Below are positions 43,712-52,188 of a DNA stretch of 64,000 nt, in pieces. Made by a program: the position numbers and the translations under genes. Each line of letters starts with the position of its first letter. The stretch's first letter is position 1. Under the pieces are notes generated by a model. The model searched no databases, was not told the DNA's origin, and saw only the letters and a program-made list of their open reading frames with translations. The DNA lies in assembly GCA_033857955.1 (NCBI GenBank), contig JAWVCW010000028.1, positions 35,183 to 99,182 of the forward strand, in the 5' to 3' direction. This stretch comes from Gaiellasilicea sp033857955. Lineage in GTDB: Bacteria > Actinomycetota > Thermoleophilia > Gaiellales > Gaiellaceae.

Positions 43712-45433
43712 CTACTTGACCCACGACTGAGAGACCAGCCAGTAGAACTGCTTGCTGAAGGTGAAGTTCCCGACGCGCTTCGAGACGAAGTCGACGTGCT
43801 TCGGGTTGAAGAGGGTCGCCATCGGAGCGGCGTCCGTCACCGCCCGGTCGATCTTCGCCCACTCGGCGTTCGCGGCCTGCTCGTTCGTCGCCGCCAGCTT
43901 GAGCGCAGCCTTCATCCTGGCGTCGATCTTCTTGTCGCAGAAGCCCGCGATGTTGATGCTCGAGTCGCTCCCCGGCGTGAACGAGTCGCACCCAAACAGG
44001 ATGTTGAGGAAGTCCGACGCAGCCGGGTAGTCCTGATACCACTGCTGCACGTTGATCTGCACCTTGTTCTTCGTGTTCTGGACGAAGGTGAAGAAGATGT
44101 TCCCCGAGATCGGCTTGACGCTCGCCTTGTAGCCGATCTGGTTGAGGACGCTCTGGGTGTAGACGCCCATGGCCCGGTTCACCTCGTCGTCCGGGACGAC
44201 GACGGTCACCTTCTGCCCAGCCGTACCGGATTCGCGGACAAGTCGCTTCGCCTTCGCGACGTCCGGCGCCGACCACTTCTTGCCCGGGTTCTTCGTGTAC
44301 GGGCAGTAGTCCTGATGCCCCGGGAAGCCGGGCGGCAGCACCTGGCACGATGGCGAGGCGAGATTCTTGCCGCCGAAGATCTTCACCGCCGCATTGCGGT
44401 CGACCGCGTAGTTGAAGGCCTGGCGCGCCTTCAGCTTGTCGAACGGCGCCAGGTTCGTGTTCATCGGGATGTACCAGAACGCCGTCAGCGGAGTGACGTG
44501 CACCTGGCTCGCGAACTTGGTGCCGATCTCCGAGAGCCGGTCTGCCGGAGGCTGCTCGAGCGTCCAGTCGGCCTGGCCGTTCTGGATCGCCGTGACCTGC
44601 GCCTCGACGGTGAGGCCGAAGGTCTGCGTGATCTGGTCCGGGTAGCCGTCCGGTTGCGCCTTGACCGACCACTCCTTGAAGAAGGGGTTGCGGGCCATGA
44701 CGAGGCTGCGGTTGGGGTTGTACGACGTGAACATGTACGCGCCGGTGCCTGGGATCGGCTTCGTGCCGACGTCCTTCGACGGCGTCCCCGCCGGCAGGAT
44801 GCTCGCGTGTGGAACGGCGAGCTTGTACTTGAACTCGGGGTCCGGCGCCGTCAGGTTGATCGTGACCATCCGGGCCGCTGCGTTCGCGGAGACGCCGCCC
44901 TTGAGCGTGCAGGTCGCGGGCGTTTTCAGGCAGGCAGCTGCGCCGACGATGCCGGAATAGAAGCCGCCGGAGGTCGGGCTCTTGACCTTGAAGATGCGCC
45001 TGAGCGACGCGACGACGTCGTTCGTGGTCACCGCCTGGCCGTTGGAGAACTTGATACCGCTGCGGAGCTTGAACGTCCAGGACTTGCCGCCGTTCGTCGG
45101 CGTCGGAATGGCTGTGGCGAGGTCAGGTACGACCTGGAACGCCGCGTTGCCGCCGGCCTTCGTGAACGCGAGCAGCCCGTCGTAGGTCGCCTGGTAGAGC
45201 TGCCAGTACTGCAGGGTGTAGTTGACGTGCGGGTCGATCGTGCCGCCTGCGGCCTTCGCCACGAGCTTGAGGGTGCCACCACGGTGCTGGCGCATCAGCG
45301 TCGGCCGGTCTTTCGCCCCGGCCGCCGCGGTCGGGCCGAGCTCCTCCGGGGCTGTGCTCCCCCCGTAGCTGACGGCGACCGCCGCAAGCGCCAGCAGCGT
45401 CAGCGCGGTGAACGTCCTGATGGCCCGCCTCAT
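43712..45433 (-). CDS. dppA: Peptide ABC transporter substrate-binding protein
   Basis: A 573-residue extracytoplasmic binding protein (SBP family 5). Signal MRRAIRTFTALTLLALAAVAV with no lipobox cysteine. Family blocks: LRSGIKFSNGQAVTTNDVVASLRRI, FWYIPMNTNLAPFDKLKARQAFNYAVDR, and the final lobe ending LVSQSWVK. GAAGGAG precedes ATG 45433. It leads the dppA-C-B-D-F-pip operon and most likely binds peptides. Confidence 0.93.
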   Translation of the reverse strand: MRRAIRTFTALTLLALAAVAVSYGGSTAPEELGPTAAAGAKDRPTLMRQHRGGTLKLVAKAAGGTIDPHVNYTLQYWQLYQATYDGLLAFTKAGGNAAFQVVPDLATAIPTPTNGGKSWTFKLRSGIKFSNGQAVTTNDVVASLRRIFKVKSPTSGGFYSGIVGAAACLKTPATCTLKGGVSANAAARMVTINLTAPDPEFKYKLAVPHASILPAGTPSKDVGTKPIPGTGAYMFTSYNPNRSLVMARNPFFKEWSVKAQPDGYPDQITQTFGLTVEAQVTAIQNGQADWTLEQPPADRLSEIGTKFASQVHVTPLTAFWYIPMNTNLAPFDKLKARQAFNYAVDRNAAVKIFGGKNLASPSCQVLPPGFPGHQDYCPYTKNPGKKWSAPDVAKAKRLVRESGTAGQKVTVVVPDDEVNRAMGVYTQSVLNQIGYKASVKPISGNIFFTFVQNTKNKVQINVQQWYQDYPAASDFLNILFGCDSFTPGSDSSINIAGFCDKKIDARMKAALKLAATNEQAANAEWAKIDRAVTDAAPMATLFNPKHVDFVSKRVGNFTFSKQFYWLVSQSWVK

Positions 45434-45528
45434 AGTCGTCTCCTTCGGTTGCACACCTCGCGCAGTGCGAGACATGTCACGCTCCGGCGATCGTAACCCG
45501 GGCCATGCTCGGTGCACAACGAGCGACG

Positions 45529-45900
45529 CTAGACGTAACGATGCTCGTCGCGCCAGATGCGCACGGCCGCATAGACGCAGGCGCCGAGCACGAGGAAGAA
45601 CGCTAGCGCGTCGGGGCCGCTCGGCTGCAGCCCGATGAAGGCGCCGATGTCGACGACTGCGAGCACGATCGCGGCGTAGAAGACGTTCCGGCTCCGATCG
45701 TTCCAGGCCTCGATGTCGGCTCGCCGCTCGCGCCACATCAGGAAGAGGAAGAAGGCGATCGCGAGGAAGAAGGCGATCTTGAGGATGCCGCCGACGGTGG
45801 CGAGCACCGGCTCGAGCCGGAGCACGACCACGACGGCCGCGATCAGCCCGATGGTCAGGAAGCCGCGCAGGGTCGTGTGCTCGGAGAAGAAGCGCCTCAT
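45529..45900 (-). CDS. Small multi-pass membrane protein
   Basis: A 123-residue protein with about four hydrophobic segments (GFLTIGLIAAVVVVLRL, GGILKIAFFLAIAFFLFLMW, VFYAAIVLAVVDIGAFIGL, ALAFFLVLGACVYAAVRIW). ATG 45900 overlaps the stop of the next membrane gene (ATGA), so they form a coupled pair. No family recognised. Confidence 0.78.
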   Translation of the reverse strand: MRRFFSEHTTLRGFLTIGLIAAVVVVLRLEPVLATVGGILKIAFFLAIAFFLFLMWRERRADIEAWNDRSRNVFYAAIVLAVVDIGAFIGLQPSGPDALAFFLVLGACVYAAVRIWRDEHRYV

Positions 45901-46256
45901 GCCGGTCCGGTCATGAATGCTCGCACGGCGAGGGCGGCTGCGAGGAAGGAGGTGCCGGCGAACCAGAGCAGGCGCTTCGGTCCGTGGGCGGGCGCGTACA
46001 TCCAGGGCGCGAGGATCGCACCGAGCGAGAGTGAGCCGTAGACATAGTGGAGGTCGTCGCCGGCCCGCCGGTCGTCGGAGAGGAGGAGCAGTCCGAGGCC
46101 CACCTGGGCGACGAGGAGCGTCTGCGCCAGCGCGAGCAGGTTCGCGACCAGCCGGCCGGCCCCGCGCCGACGCCAGTAGACGAGCCCGCCGACGAGCGCT
46201 CCGAGCGCCGGCACACCCACCACCAAAACGGCGAGGATCTCGTGGGCGGCTAGCAT
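45897..46256 (-). CDS. Small multi-pass membrane protein
   Basis: A 119-residue protein with about four helices (ILAVLVVGVPALGALVGGLVYW, LVANLLALAQTLLVAQVGLGLLLL, SLSLGAILAPWMYA, LLWFAGTSFLAAALAVRAF). ATG 46256 follows TAGGGT on the same strand by 8 nt. Divergent from bcp and coupled with the downstream membrane gene. Function unknown. Confidence 0.78.
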   Translation of the reverse strand: MLAAHEILAVLVVGVPALGALVGGLVYWRRRGAGRLVANLLALAQTLLVAQVGLGLLLLSDDRRAGDDLHYVYGSLSLGAILAPWMYAPAHGPKRLLWFAGTSFLAAALAVRAFMTGPA

Positions 46257-46285
46257 CGCGTCGCACCCTAGCGAGAGGACCCCAC

Positions 46286-46750
46286 GTGGTCGAGGAAGGG
46301 AAAACGGCTCCGGAGTTCGAGCTCCACAGCGACACCGGAGAAACCGTCAAGCTGTCCGACCTGCGCGGGAAGCCGGTCGTCCTCTACTTCTACCCCAAAG
46401 ACGACACGCCTGGGTGCGCGGCTCAGGCGTGCGGGATTCGCGATGCCTGGGGCGAGTTCGAGTCGCGCGGCGCGGTCGTGCTCGGCGTCAGCCCCGACGA
46501 CGAGAGCTCGCACGTCAAGTTCAAGGAGAAGTACGGGCTGCCGTTCACCTTGCTCGCGGACACGGACCACAAGACGGCTGAGGAGTACGGCGTCTGGGTC
46601 GAGAAGAACTACGCGGGCAAGACGTACATGGGCGTCGAGCGCTCGACCTTCGTGATCGACGCGGACGGGAACGTCGCGAAAGAGCTGCGGCGGGTGAAGC
46701 CGGACACCCATGCCGACGACGTGCTGGCGGCGTTGCCGGCCCAGCCGTAG
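46286..46750 (+). CDS. bcp: Peroxiredoxin, Bcp/PrxQ type
   Basis: A 154-residue thiol peroxidase. Peroxidatic C44 in DDTPGCAAQAC with a resolving C49 five residues on, the atypical two-cysteine PrxQ arrangement. Other marks: VVLYFYPKDDTPG, VLGVSPDDESSHVKFKEKYGLPFTLLAD, and STFVIDADG. GTG 46286 has GAGAGG about 8 nt upstream. The methyltransferase gene follows at once. Confidence 0.94.
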   Translation: MVEEGKTAPEFELHSDTGETVKLSDLRGKPVVLYFYPKDDTPGCAAQACGIRDAWGEFESRGAVVLGVSPDDESSHVKFKEKYGLPFTLLADTDHKTAEEYGVWVEKNYAGKTYMGVERSTFVIDADGNVAKELRRVKPDTHADDVLAALPAQP

Positions 46751-46753
46751 GCC

Positions 46754-47683
46754 ATCGCGCTCCCACCGCAGCTGGCCGAAGCGATCGAGCGGCTCGTCGC
46801 GCAGGCAGGCGGCTCCGTCGAGACGGAGGTCGAGCGGCTGTCGGCTGCCTACCGCAGCGAGGACCGGGCGCGCGCAGCGCGGACGCGCGCGGAGGTCGCC
46901 GCGTATCTCGCGTATCGCGCGCCGGCGACGTTCGCGGCGGCTGCGGCGGTCTTTCGCCAGATGCAACGGCAGCGGCCGGACTGGGCGCCCCGATCGCTGC
47001 TCGACGTCGGCGCCGGCCCGGGCGTTGCGGCCTGGGCGGCGGTCGCCGCCTGGCCGTCGCTGGAGCAGCTGACTCTCGTCGAGGCCGAGCCGGAGATGAT
47101 CGAGGCAGGACGCAAGCTGATTCCGGGCGCACGCTGGGTGCAGGCGGACGCCTCTGCTGCCCGCGGCCCGGCCGACCTCGTCGTCGCGTCGTACGTGCTC
47201 GGCGAGCTGACCGAGCCGGTCGCGCCGGTCCTGTGGGAGCAGACGGCAGACACGATCGCCTTCGTGGAGCCGGGCACACCGGCCGGCCACCGCCGAATCC
47301 TGGCTGCGCGCGCCGGCGTGATCGAGGCGGGCGGCTTCACGATCGCGCCCTGCCCGCACGACCTGCCGTGCCCCCTGCCCGAGGACGACTGGTGCCACTT
47401 CGGCGTCCGTCTCCCCCGCTCCAAGCTCCACCGCCGCGCAAAAGGCGTCGAACTCGGTTACGAGGACGAGAAGTTCTCGTACGCGGCGCTCAGCCGGGAG
47501 CCGGTGCGCAAGGCCGCCGCACGAATTATCCGGCAGCCGCAAGTGCGCTCGGGCCACGTCAACTTTGTCACGTCCGAAGCGGACGGCCTCGTCCGCTCCA
47601 GAACCGTCAGCCGCAAGCAAGGCTCCGCATACAAGACGGCGAGAAACGCCGCGTGGGGCGACCCGTTCGACCCCGACCCGTAG
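46754..47683 (+). CDS. Rsm22-like methyltransferase (no standard start codon for the full-length frame)
   Basis: SAM-dependent methyltransferase: SLLDVGAGPGVAAWAA, TLVEAEPEMIEAGRKL and DLVVASYVLGELTEP, then a C-terminal Cys-rich region (FTIAPCPHDLPCPLPEDDWCHF) as in the Rsm22 family. Clear N-terminal family sequence (ALPPQLAEAIERL, LSAAYRSEDR, YLAYRAPATFAAA) is coded from about 46757, directly after the bcp stop, but the first ATG/GTG/TTG in frame is ATG 46961 and an in-frame TAG (the bcp stop) bars extension. ATC at 46754 is the best placed initiation candidate. A shorter product from 46961 is the alternative. Confidence 0.82.
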   Translation: MALPPQLAEAIERLVAQAGGSVETEVERLSAAYRSEDRARAARTRAEVAAYLAYRAPATFAAAAAVFRQMQRQRPDWAPRSLLDVGAGPGVAAWAAVAAWPSLEQLTLVEAEPEMIEAGRKLIPGARWVQADASAARGPADLVVASYVLGELTEPVAPVLWEQTADTIAFVEPGTPAGHRRILAARAGVIEAGGFTIAPCPHDLPCPLPEDDWCHFGVRLPRSKLHRRAKGVELGYEDEKFSYAALSREPVRKAAARIIRQPQVRSGHVNFVTSEADGLVRSRTVSRKQGSAYKTARNAAWGDPFDPDP

Positions 47684-47712
47684 GACGTGTCCCACTGTCC
47701 GTGTCACAGTCG

Positions 47713-47785
47713 GTGCCTGGCACCGTGCCAGGCACGGTGCCAGAGCCGTGCCTGCCCGAGACGAGCCGCTGGCACGCTCCGTGCC
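47713..47785. repeat. GTGCC-rich inverted-repeat cluster
   Basis: GTGCCTGGCAC (47713-47723) and GTGCCAGGCAC (47725-47735) are perfect reverse complements one base apart. A second hairpin GGCACG-CTC-CGTGCC follows at 47771-47785, and further GTGCC units lie between. It sits between the methyltransferase gene and the 3' end of the convergent tRNA-Leu. Possible terminator or REP-like repeat. Confidence 0.55.
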
Positions 47786-47810
47786 AGAGACGAGTCTGAC
47801 GCCGGAGGCA

Positions 47811-47893
47811 TGCGGATGAGAGGACTTGAACCTCCACGCCCCGAAGGGCACACGGACCTGAACCGTGCGCGTCTACCAATTCCGCCACATCCG
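47811..47893 (-). tRNA. tRNA-Leu (anticodon CAG)
   Basis: The 83-nt class II tRNA reads leftward: acceptor GCGGATG/CATCCGC with discriminator A, D loop AATTGGTAGA, anticodon stem CACGG/CCGTG with loop TTCAGGT (anticodon CAG), a long variable arm TGCCCTTCGGGGCG and T arm GGTTCAAGTCC. CCA is not encoded. Confidence 0.97.
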
Positions 47894-47928
47894 CGGGGAG
47901 CGACAGTCTAGCCGCAGAGGTCGTGTCT

Positions 47929-48768
47929 CTACGAGCCGAGTGGGCTCTTGGTGACGAGCATCGTGAACGTCAGCGACGCGCGGCGGTACCGCCCCGTCAC
48001 CCGCCAGCAACCGGTGGTCGGGAACGTCAAGCCCGTGGCCTGAAACCCCGTCTCGTAGCCGTCCGGCACGTGCGCGCGCAGCGGCGGCGCAGGAGCGTCG
48101 AGCCGCCGGCCCGTGATCCGGATCTTCCCGCTTCCGGCGCGCCACCAGCCGAACTTGGCGTCGATCGAGCCGTCCTCGTTGATCGTCGCCCGCCACCCGC
48201 CGCCGGGAAGGCGTCCCGCGACCAGGCGCCCGTTCTTGGGAAAAAGCGAGACCCGGATCGTCGCGTTGCCGTAATTGAAGCTGTGCTGCGCCGGGTCGGG
48301 TACCGGTCGACGAACGACCGTCAACGTGCACGTCTGCCACGAAGACGAGGGGAGAAACGGCTTGATGTCCTTCGTCGCCCGCAGGAGCGCCGCGCGGGCC
48401 GAGCGCGGAATCGTGCGCCAGTACGGCCCGATTCCCGTCGAGTACGGAGGGACGCGGCTCTGGGTGATCCGCATCGCGTGACGCTGCGGCACGTAGAGAA
48501 GCGTCCAGGTCACGGTCCCGAGGCCGTCCGGCGCGCTCTGGCGCGCGACGACGCGGAAGAACGGGGCCGGCTTGGGCGCCGGAGCCTCCGAGAAGGGTGT
48601 CGACCACCACGACGAGAACGGCCCCGAGGCGTCGTAGCCCTCGAGTGCGACGCAGCCGGAGCTACCGCAGAGCGTCCCCTCCGCTGGCTCTTTCGCCTGA
48701 GCTGCGCCCGAGAGCGCTGCGGCCGCGCAGACGAGCAAAGTCGGGGCGCCGATCCTCCACATCGTCAT
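47929..48768 (-). CDS. Secreted protein of unknown function
   Basis: A 279-residue protein with a Sec signal (MTMWRIGAPTLLVCAAAALSGAAQA, cleavage before KEPAEG). The mature part has two cysteines near the start (LCGSSGCVALEGYD), a tryptophan-rich middle (SWWSTPF, GPYWRTIP) and an immunoglobulin-like C-terminal half ending TGCWRVTGRYRRASLTFTMLV. That last block resembles secreted actinobacterial proteins of unknown role. Divergent from the subtilase gene. Confidence 0.8.
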   Translation of the reverse strand: MTMWRIGAPTLLVCAAAALSGAAQAKEPAEGTLCGSSGCVALEGYDASGPFSSWWSTPFSEAPAPKPAPFFRVVARQSAPDGLGTVTWTLLYVPQRHAMRITQSRVPPYSTGIGPYWRTIPRSARAALLRATKDIKPFLPSSSWQTCTLTVVRRPVPDPAQHSFNYGNATIRVSLFPKNGRLVAGRLPGGGWRATINEDGSIDAKFGWWRAGSGKIRITGRRLDAPAPPLRAHVPDGYETGFQATGLTFPTTGCWRVTGRYRRASLTFTMLVTKSPLGS

Positions 48769-48822
48769 GTCGTCCTTACTCCCGCTCCCAGAAAATGGTT
48801 CCCACCACTCGTAACACGACCT

Positions 48823-48834
48823 TAAGACGTCTTA
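48823..48834. promoter_or_regulatory. 12-bp palindrome upstream of the subtilase gene (possible operator)
   Basis: TAAGACGTCTTA is a perfect palindrome ending 6 bp before ATG 48841, in the 72-bp region between the divergent secreted-protein and subtilase genes. Its position over the likely initiation region would suit a repressor site. No regulator gene is adjacent. Confidence 0.35.
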
Positions 48835-48840
48835 CCTACC

Positions 48841-51267
48841 ATGACCGCAGTGCTCCGAGGGCTCGTCATCATTCTGCTCTGCCTGGTCCCGCTCACGACC
48901 GGGTCGGCGCGAGCGGAGCGCAACCGTTCTGACAACGGGGAGCTCGTCGAGGTCGTCGTCGCCCTCTCGCAGCAGCCGCTCGGAGCGACGCGCTGGAAAG
49001 CCGGACGGCAACTGCAGTCGCGCACGCTCGAGTCGGCGCAGAATCGCGTCGCGGGCACGATCGCGACACAGCTCCCCGAGGCGCAGATTCGCTGGCACTA
49101 CCGCCTGGTCGCGAACGGAATGGCCGTCGTCGTCCCGCGCTCCCAGCTCGGCCGGCTCACTGCTCTGCCGGGCGTCGCCACGGTCTATCCGAGCGTCCGC
49201 TACCGGCCGCAGCTCGACCATAGTCCGCAACAGATCGGCGCGCCCACGCTGTGGGGCCCAGGGCTCGAGAACGCCGGCCAGGGAATGAAGATCGCGATCA
49301 TCGACGAGGGAATCGACCAGCGGCATCCGTTCTTCTCGCCGGCCGGGTACACGATGCCGCCCGGGTATCCGAAGGGCCAGACCGCCTACACGACGGCGAA
49401 GGTGATCGTGGCACGGGCGTTTCCGCCGGCGCGCCCGACGTGGAAGAACGCGTCGAAGCCGTTCGATCCCGAGCTGTCGTCGCACGGCACTCACGTCGCG
49501 GGCATCGCCGCCGGCAACAACAACACGTTCGCCGACGGGGCACGCATCTCGGGCGTCGCACCGCGCGCCTACCTCGGCAACTACAAGGCGCTGACGATCC
49601 CCACGGACGCCGAAGTGGGCCTGGACGGCAACTCGCCGGAGCTCGTCGCCGCGATCGAAGCGGCGGTCGCCGACGGCATGGACGTGATCAACATGTCGCT
49701 CGGCGAGCCGGAGATCGAGCCGTCACGCGACATCGTCGTCCAGGCGCTCGCGGCGGCGGCCCGCGCGGGTGTCGTTTCCGTCGTCGCCGCCGGCAATGAC
49801 TTCGAGGACTTCGGTCGTGGTTCGATCGGCTCTCCAGGCTCGGCGCCCGAAGCGATCACCGTCGGCGCCGTCTCGACGTCGCGCAACGGGCCCGACGACG
49901 TCGTCGGATCGTTCTCCTCGAGCGGACCGACACCGATCTCGCTCCAGCTGAAGCCGGAAGTCAGCGCGCCGGGAGTCGGAATCTTCTCGGCCGCCCCGGG
50001 CGACTCGTACGCGACTCTCTCCGGAACGAGCATGGCGGCACCGCATGTCGCCGGCGCGGTTGCTCTGCTACTCCAGCACCACCCGACGTGGACGCCGGCG
50101 CAGGTGAAGTCGGCGCTGACGCTCACCGGCGACCCTGCGTGGGCCGACGACCGGAAGCTCTCGGAGCTGACGACCGTGCGCGCGGGAGGAGGGGTCGTGA
50201 ACCTGCCGCGTGCCGACAACCCGCTCGTCTTCGCCGCGCCGGTCGCACTCTCATTCGGCCTCGTCGGCCCGACCGCGACGCAAACACAGCAGGTGGAGCT
50301 CACAGACGCGGGCGGCGGCGCAGGCGCGTGGACCGTCTCCCTCGCTCCCCAGTCCTCCGCGGCCTCGGCCGTCGTCTCTCTCCCACCCTCGGTGACGGTG
50401 CCCGGCCCGCTCCCGGTCACCGTGACGACGAACAAGGCGCCCGACACGGAGGCGACGGGCTACATCGTCCTCAGCCGCGGTGACGAGAAGCGCCGTATCC
50501 CCTACTGGTTCCGGACCGGCGCCGCCAGGCTCGCGAACGCGAAAACGACGCCGCTGCGGCGCGCGGGCACGTACTCGTCGACGACGAAGGGAGGCACCAG
50601 CCTGATCGCGAGCTACAGCTATCCCCAGACTCCTTCCGGTCTTGGCTTCGCGGCGAGGCTGCCGGGTCCGGAGCGGGTCTTTCGCGTCACGCTCGGCCGG
50701 CCGGCGACGAATTTCGGCGTCGTCGTCAGGAGCCGCGCGAAAGGTGTCCGTGTCGAGCCGCGGATCGTGCACGCAGGCGACGAGCGGCGCCTGACCGGCT
50801 ACGCCGCGTTACCCTTCAACCTCAACCCCTACCTCCAGATCTTCGGCGACCCGGTACTCGCGGCCGGGACGATCCTGCCCGCAGCCGGCGCTTACGACAT
50901 CGTCTTCGACAGCCCTTCGGCTGCGAGCGCGGGCGCGTTCGCGTTCCGGTTCTGGATCAACGACTCCACGCGGCCCACGGTCGCCGTCAAGACGAAGCGG
51001 GTCAAGCTCGGCGCCTCACTGGTCATAGCGGTGACAGACCGCGGGTCAGGGATCGACCCGGCCTCGCTCGTCGTCCAGGTCGACGGCCAGGAACGGCACG
51101 GCAGCCTCGCGGGCGGCTCGGTTCGCATCCCGACGGCGGCCCTCCGCAAGGGCAAGCACACACTCCGGTTCCAGGTCTCCGACTATCAGGAGACGCGGAA
51201 CATGGAGAACGTCGGACCGATCCTTCCGAACACGCGCATCGTGCAGACGACCTTCGCCGTGACCTGA
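48841..51267 (+). CDS. Secreted subtilisin-like serine protease (S8)
   Basis: An 808-residue protein. Signal peptide 1-25 (LRGLVIILLCLVPLTTGSARA); inhibitor-I9-like prodomain about 30-125; catalytic domain about 130-460 with D155 (AIIDEGID), H215 (SHGTHVAG) and S397 (GTSMAAPHVAG), plus the oxyanion asparagine in VVAAGNDF; then beta-sandwich domains including an Fn3-like region and a C-terminal Ig-like domain (RPTVAVKTKRVKLGASLVIAVTDRGSGIDP). An extracellular protease of the vesicle/minor-extracellular type. It has its own upstream region. Confidence 0.94.
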   Translation: MTAVLRGLVIILLCLVPLTTGSARAERNRSDNGELVEVVVALSQQPLGATRWKAGRQLQSRTLESAQNRVAGTIATQLPEAQIRWHYRLVANGMAVVVPRSQLGRLTALPGVATVYPSVRYRPQLDHSPQQIGAPTLWGPGLENAGQGMKIAIIDEGIDQRHPFFSPAGYTMPPGYPKGQTAYTTAKVIVARAFPPARPTWKNASKPFDPELSSHGTHVAGIAAGNNNTFADGARISGVAPRAYLGNYKALTIPTDAEVGLDGNSPELVAAIEAAVADGMDVINMSLGEPEIEPSRDIVVQALAAAARAGVVSVVAAGNDFEDFGRGSIGSPGSAPEAITVGAVSTSRNGPDDVVGSFSSSGPTPISLQLKPEVSAPGVGIFSAAPGDSYATLSGTSMAAPHVAGAVALLLQHHPTWTPAQVKSALTLTGDPAWADDRKLSELTTVRAGGGVVNLPRADNPLVFAAPVALSFGLVGPTATQTQQVELTDAGGGAGAWTVSLAPQSSAASAVVSLPPSVTVPGPLPVTVTTNKAPDTEATGYIVLSRGDEKRRIPYWFRTGAARLANAKTTPLRRAGTYSSTTKGGTSLIASYSYPQTPSGLGFAARLPGPERVFRVTLGRPATNFGVVVRSRAKGVRVEPRIVHAGDERRLTGYAALPFNLNPYLQIFGDPVLAAGTILPAAGAYDIVFDSPSAASAGAFAFRFWINDSTRPTVAVKTKRVKLGASLVIAVTDRGSGIDPASLVVQVDGQERHGSLAGGSVRIPTAALRKGKHTLRFQVSDYQETRNMENVGPILPNTRIVQTTFAVT

Positions 51268-51344
51268 ACCACGCCGCGCGCGTCTGCAATCCGCAGCCGC
51301 TGCCAGCGCGTAGTCATGCACGAGTGCCGACAGAGAGGCGCAGC

Positions 51345-51902
51345 GTGAGCAGGCGACGGTTGGTTGGGAGCGGTGTGGCACTGCCGGCGGTATTGGCGGC
51401 GGGAGTGTGGGCCGGCCTGGGCACCGCCGGCCCGAGCAACGAGACGGCGGCGGCCATTGGCTTGACCGCGCGGCTCGGCACAGCACAGGAGTTTCCGAGG
51501 CCGAAAGGCGTTGGGGCCGGGGCTCAAGGCACGTTCACCGCAGCACTCGTCCGGAGCGCCACCGGCGGGAGGCTCACCTGGCGGCTCAGCTTCAAGGGAT
51601 TGACCGGGAAGGCGACGGCGTCCCACATCCACGTCGGCGCGCGCGGCATGGCCGGCCCCGTGCGGGTCGCGCTCTGCGGCCCGTGCCGATCGGGGGCACG
51701 CGGCTCCGCCAGGGTGGATGCGAAGACGGTCAACGCTCTCCTCGGCGGGAGCACCTACGTGAACGTCCACACGGCGCGCAATGCCGCTGGTGAGATCCGC
51801 GGCCGGCTCGTGAAGACCGCGAAGCCACCCGTTGTCCCGCCGACGCCGACCACGACCGAGACGACGGCCACCTCGACCGGAATGACCGATCCCTACCCGT
51901 AG
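51345..51902 (+). CDS. CHRD-domain secreted protein
   Basis: A 185-residue protein. Signal region VSRRRLVGSGVALPAVLAAGVWAGL; then one CHRD domain (about 40-150) with LTWRLSFKGLTGKATASHIHVGARG, PVRVALC and STYVNVHTARNAAGEIRGRL, the usual HIH and NVHT marks. The tail is threonine/proline-rich. GTG 51345, preceded by AGAGAGG, gives the best signal peptide; GTG 51324 is in frame upstream. Confidence 0.85.
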   Translation: MSRRRLVGSGVALPAVLAAGVWAGLGTAGPSNETAAAIGLTARLGTAQEFPRPKGVGAGAQGTFTAALVRSATGGRLTWRLSFKGLTGKATASHIHVGARGMAGPVRVALCGPCRSGARGSARVDAKTVNALLGGSTYVNVHTARNAAGEIRGRLVKTAKPPVVPPTPTTTETTATSTGMTDPYP

Positions 51903-52145
51903 CTAGCTGCGGCGGTCCTTCTCTTCGATCGTGGGTAGGCCGGCGAGGTCGCGCTGGACGCTCTCGGCGAACTCCTCCTCCTCGGAGCGGATCAGCTTGA
52001 GGCTCGCCTTCCGCTTCTTGCGATCGCGCGCTTTCCGTGCCTCGCCGCCGGCGACCTTCGCCGTGACTCGCCCCACGCGCTGCCACTCAGCGCCGACGAT
52101 GACGGCGACCGCACAAGCGAGCAGCACGATCCAGGGCCAGCTCAC
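51903..52145 (-). CDS. Small single-pass membrane protein
   Basis: An 80-residue protein: one N-terminal helix (PWIVLLACAVAVIVGAEW) and a basic then acidic cytoplasmic tail (KARDRKKRKASLKL, EEEEFAESVQRD). GTG 52145 follows TACACT on its strand by 7 nt, so the transcript is likely leaderless. Its 3' end abuts the CHRD gene. Function unknown. Confidence 0.72.
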   Translation of the reverse strand: MSWPWIVLLACAVAVIVGAEWQRVGRVTAKVAGGEARKARDRKKRKASLKLIRSEEEEFAESVQRDLAGLPTIEEKDRRS

Positions 52146-52152
52146 AACTCCA

Positions 52153-52158
52153 AGTGTA
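52153..52158 (-). promoter_or_regulatory. -10 box for the small membrane protein gene
   Basis: On the minus strand TACACT ends 7 nt before GTG 52145. Here the divergent pair uses two separate boxes rather than one shared element. Confidence 0.45.
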
Positions 52159-52176
52159 CCCTCGGGAAACCTGAGC

Positions 52177-52182
52177 TACAGT
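52177..52182 (+). promoter_or_regulatory. -10 box for the cupredoxin gene
   Basis: TACAGT ends 6 nt before GTG 52189, indicating a leaderless transcript. Confidence 0.5.
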
Positions 52183-52188
52183 CGCCGC

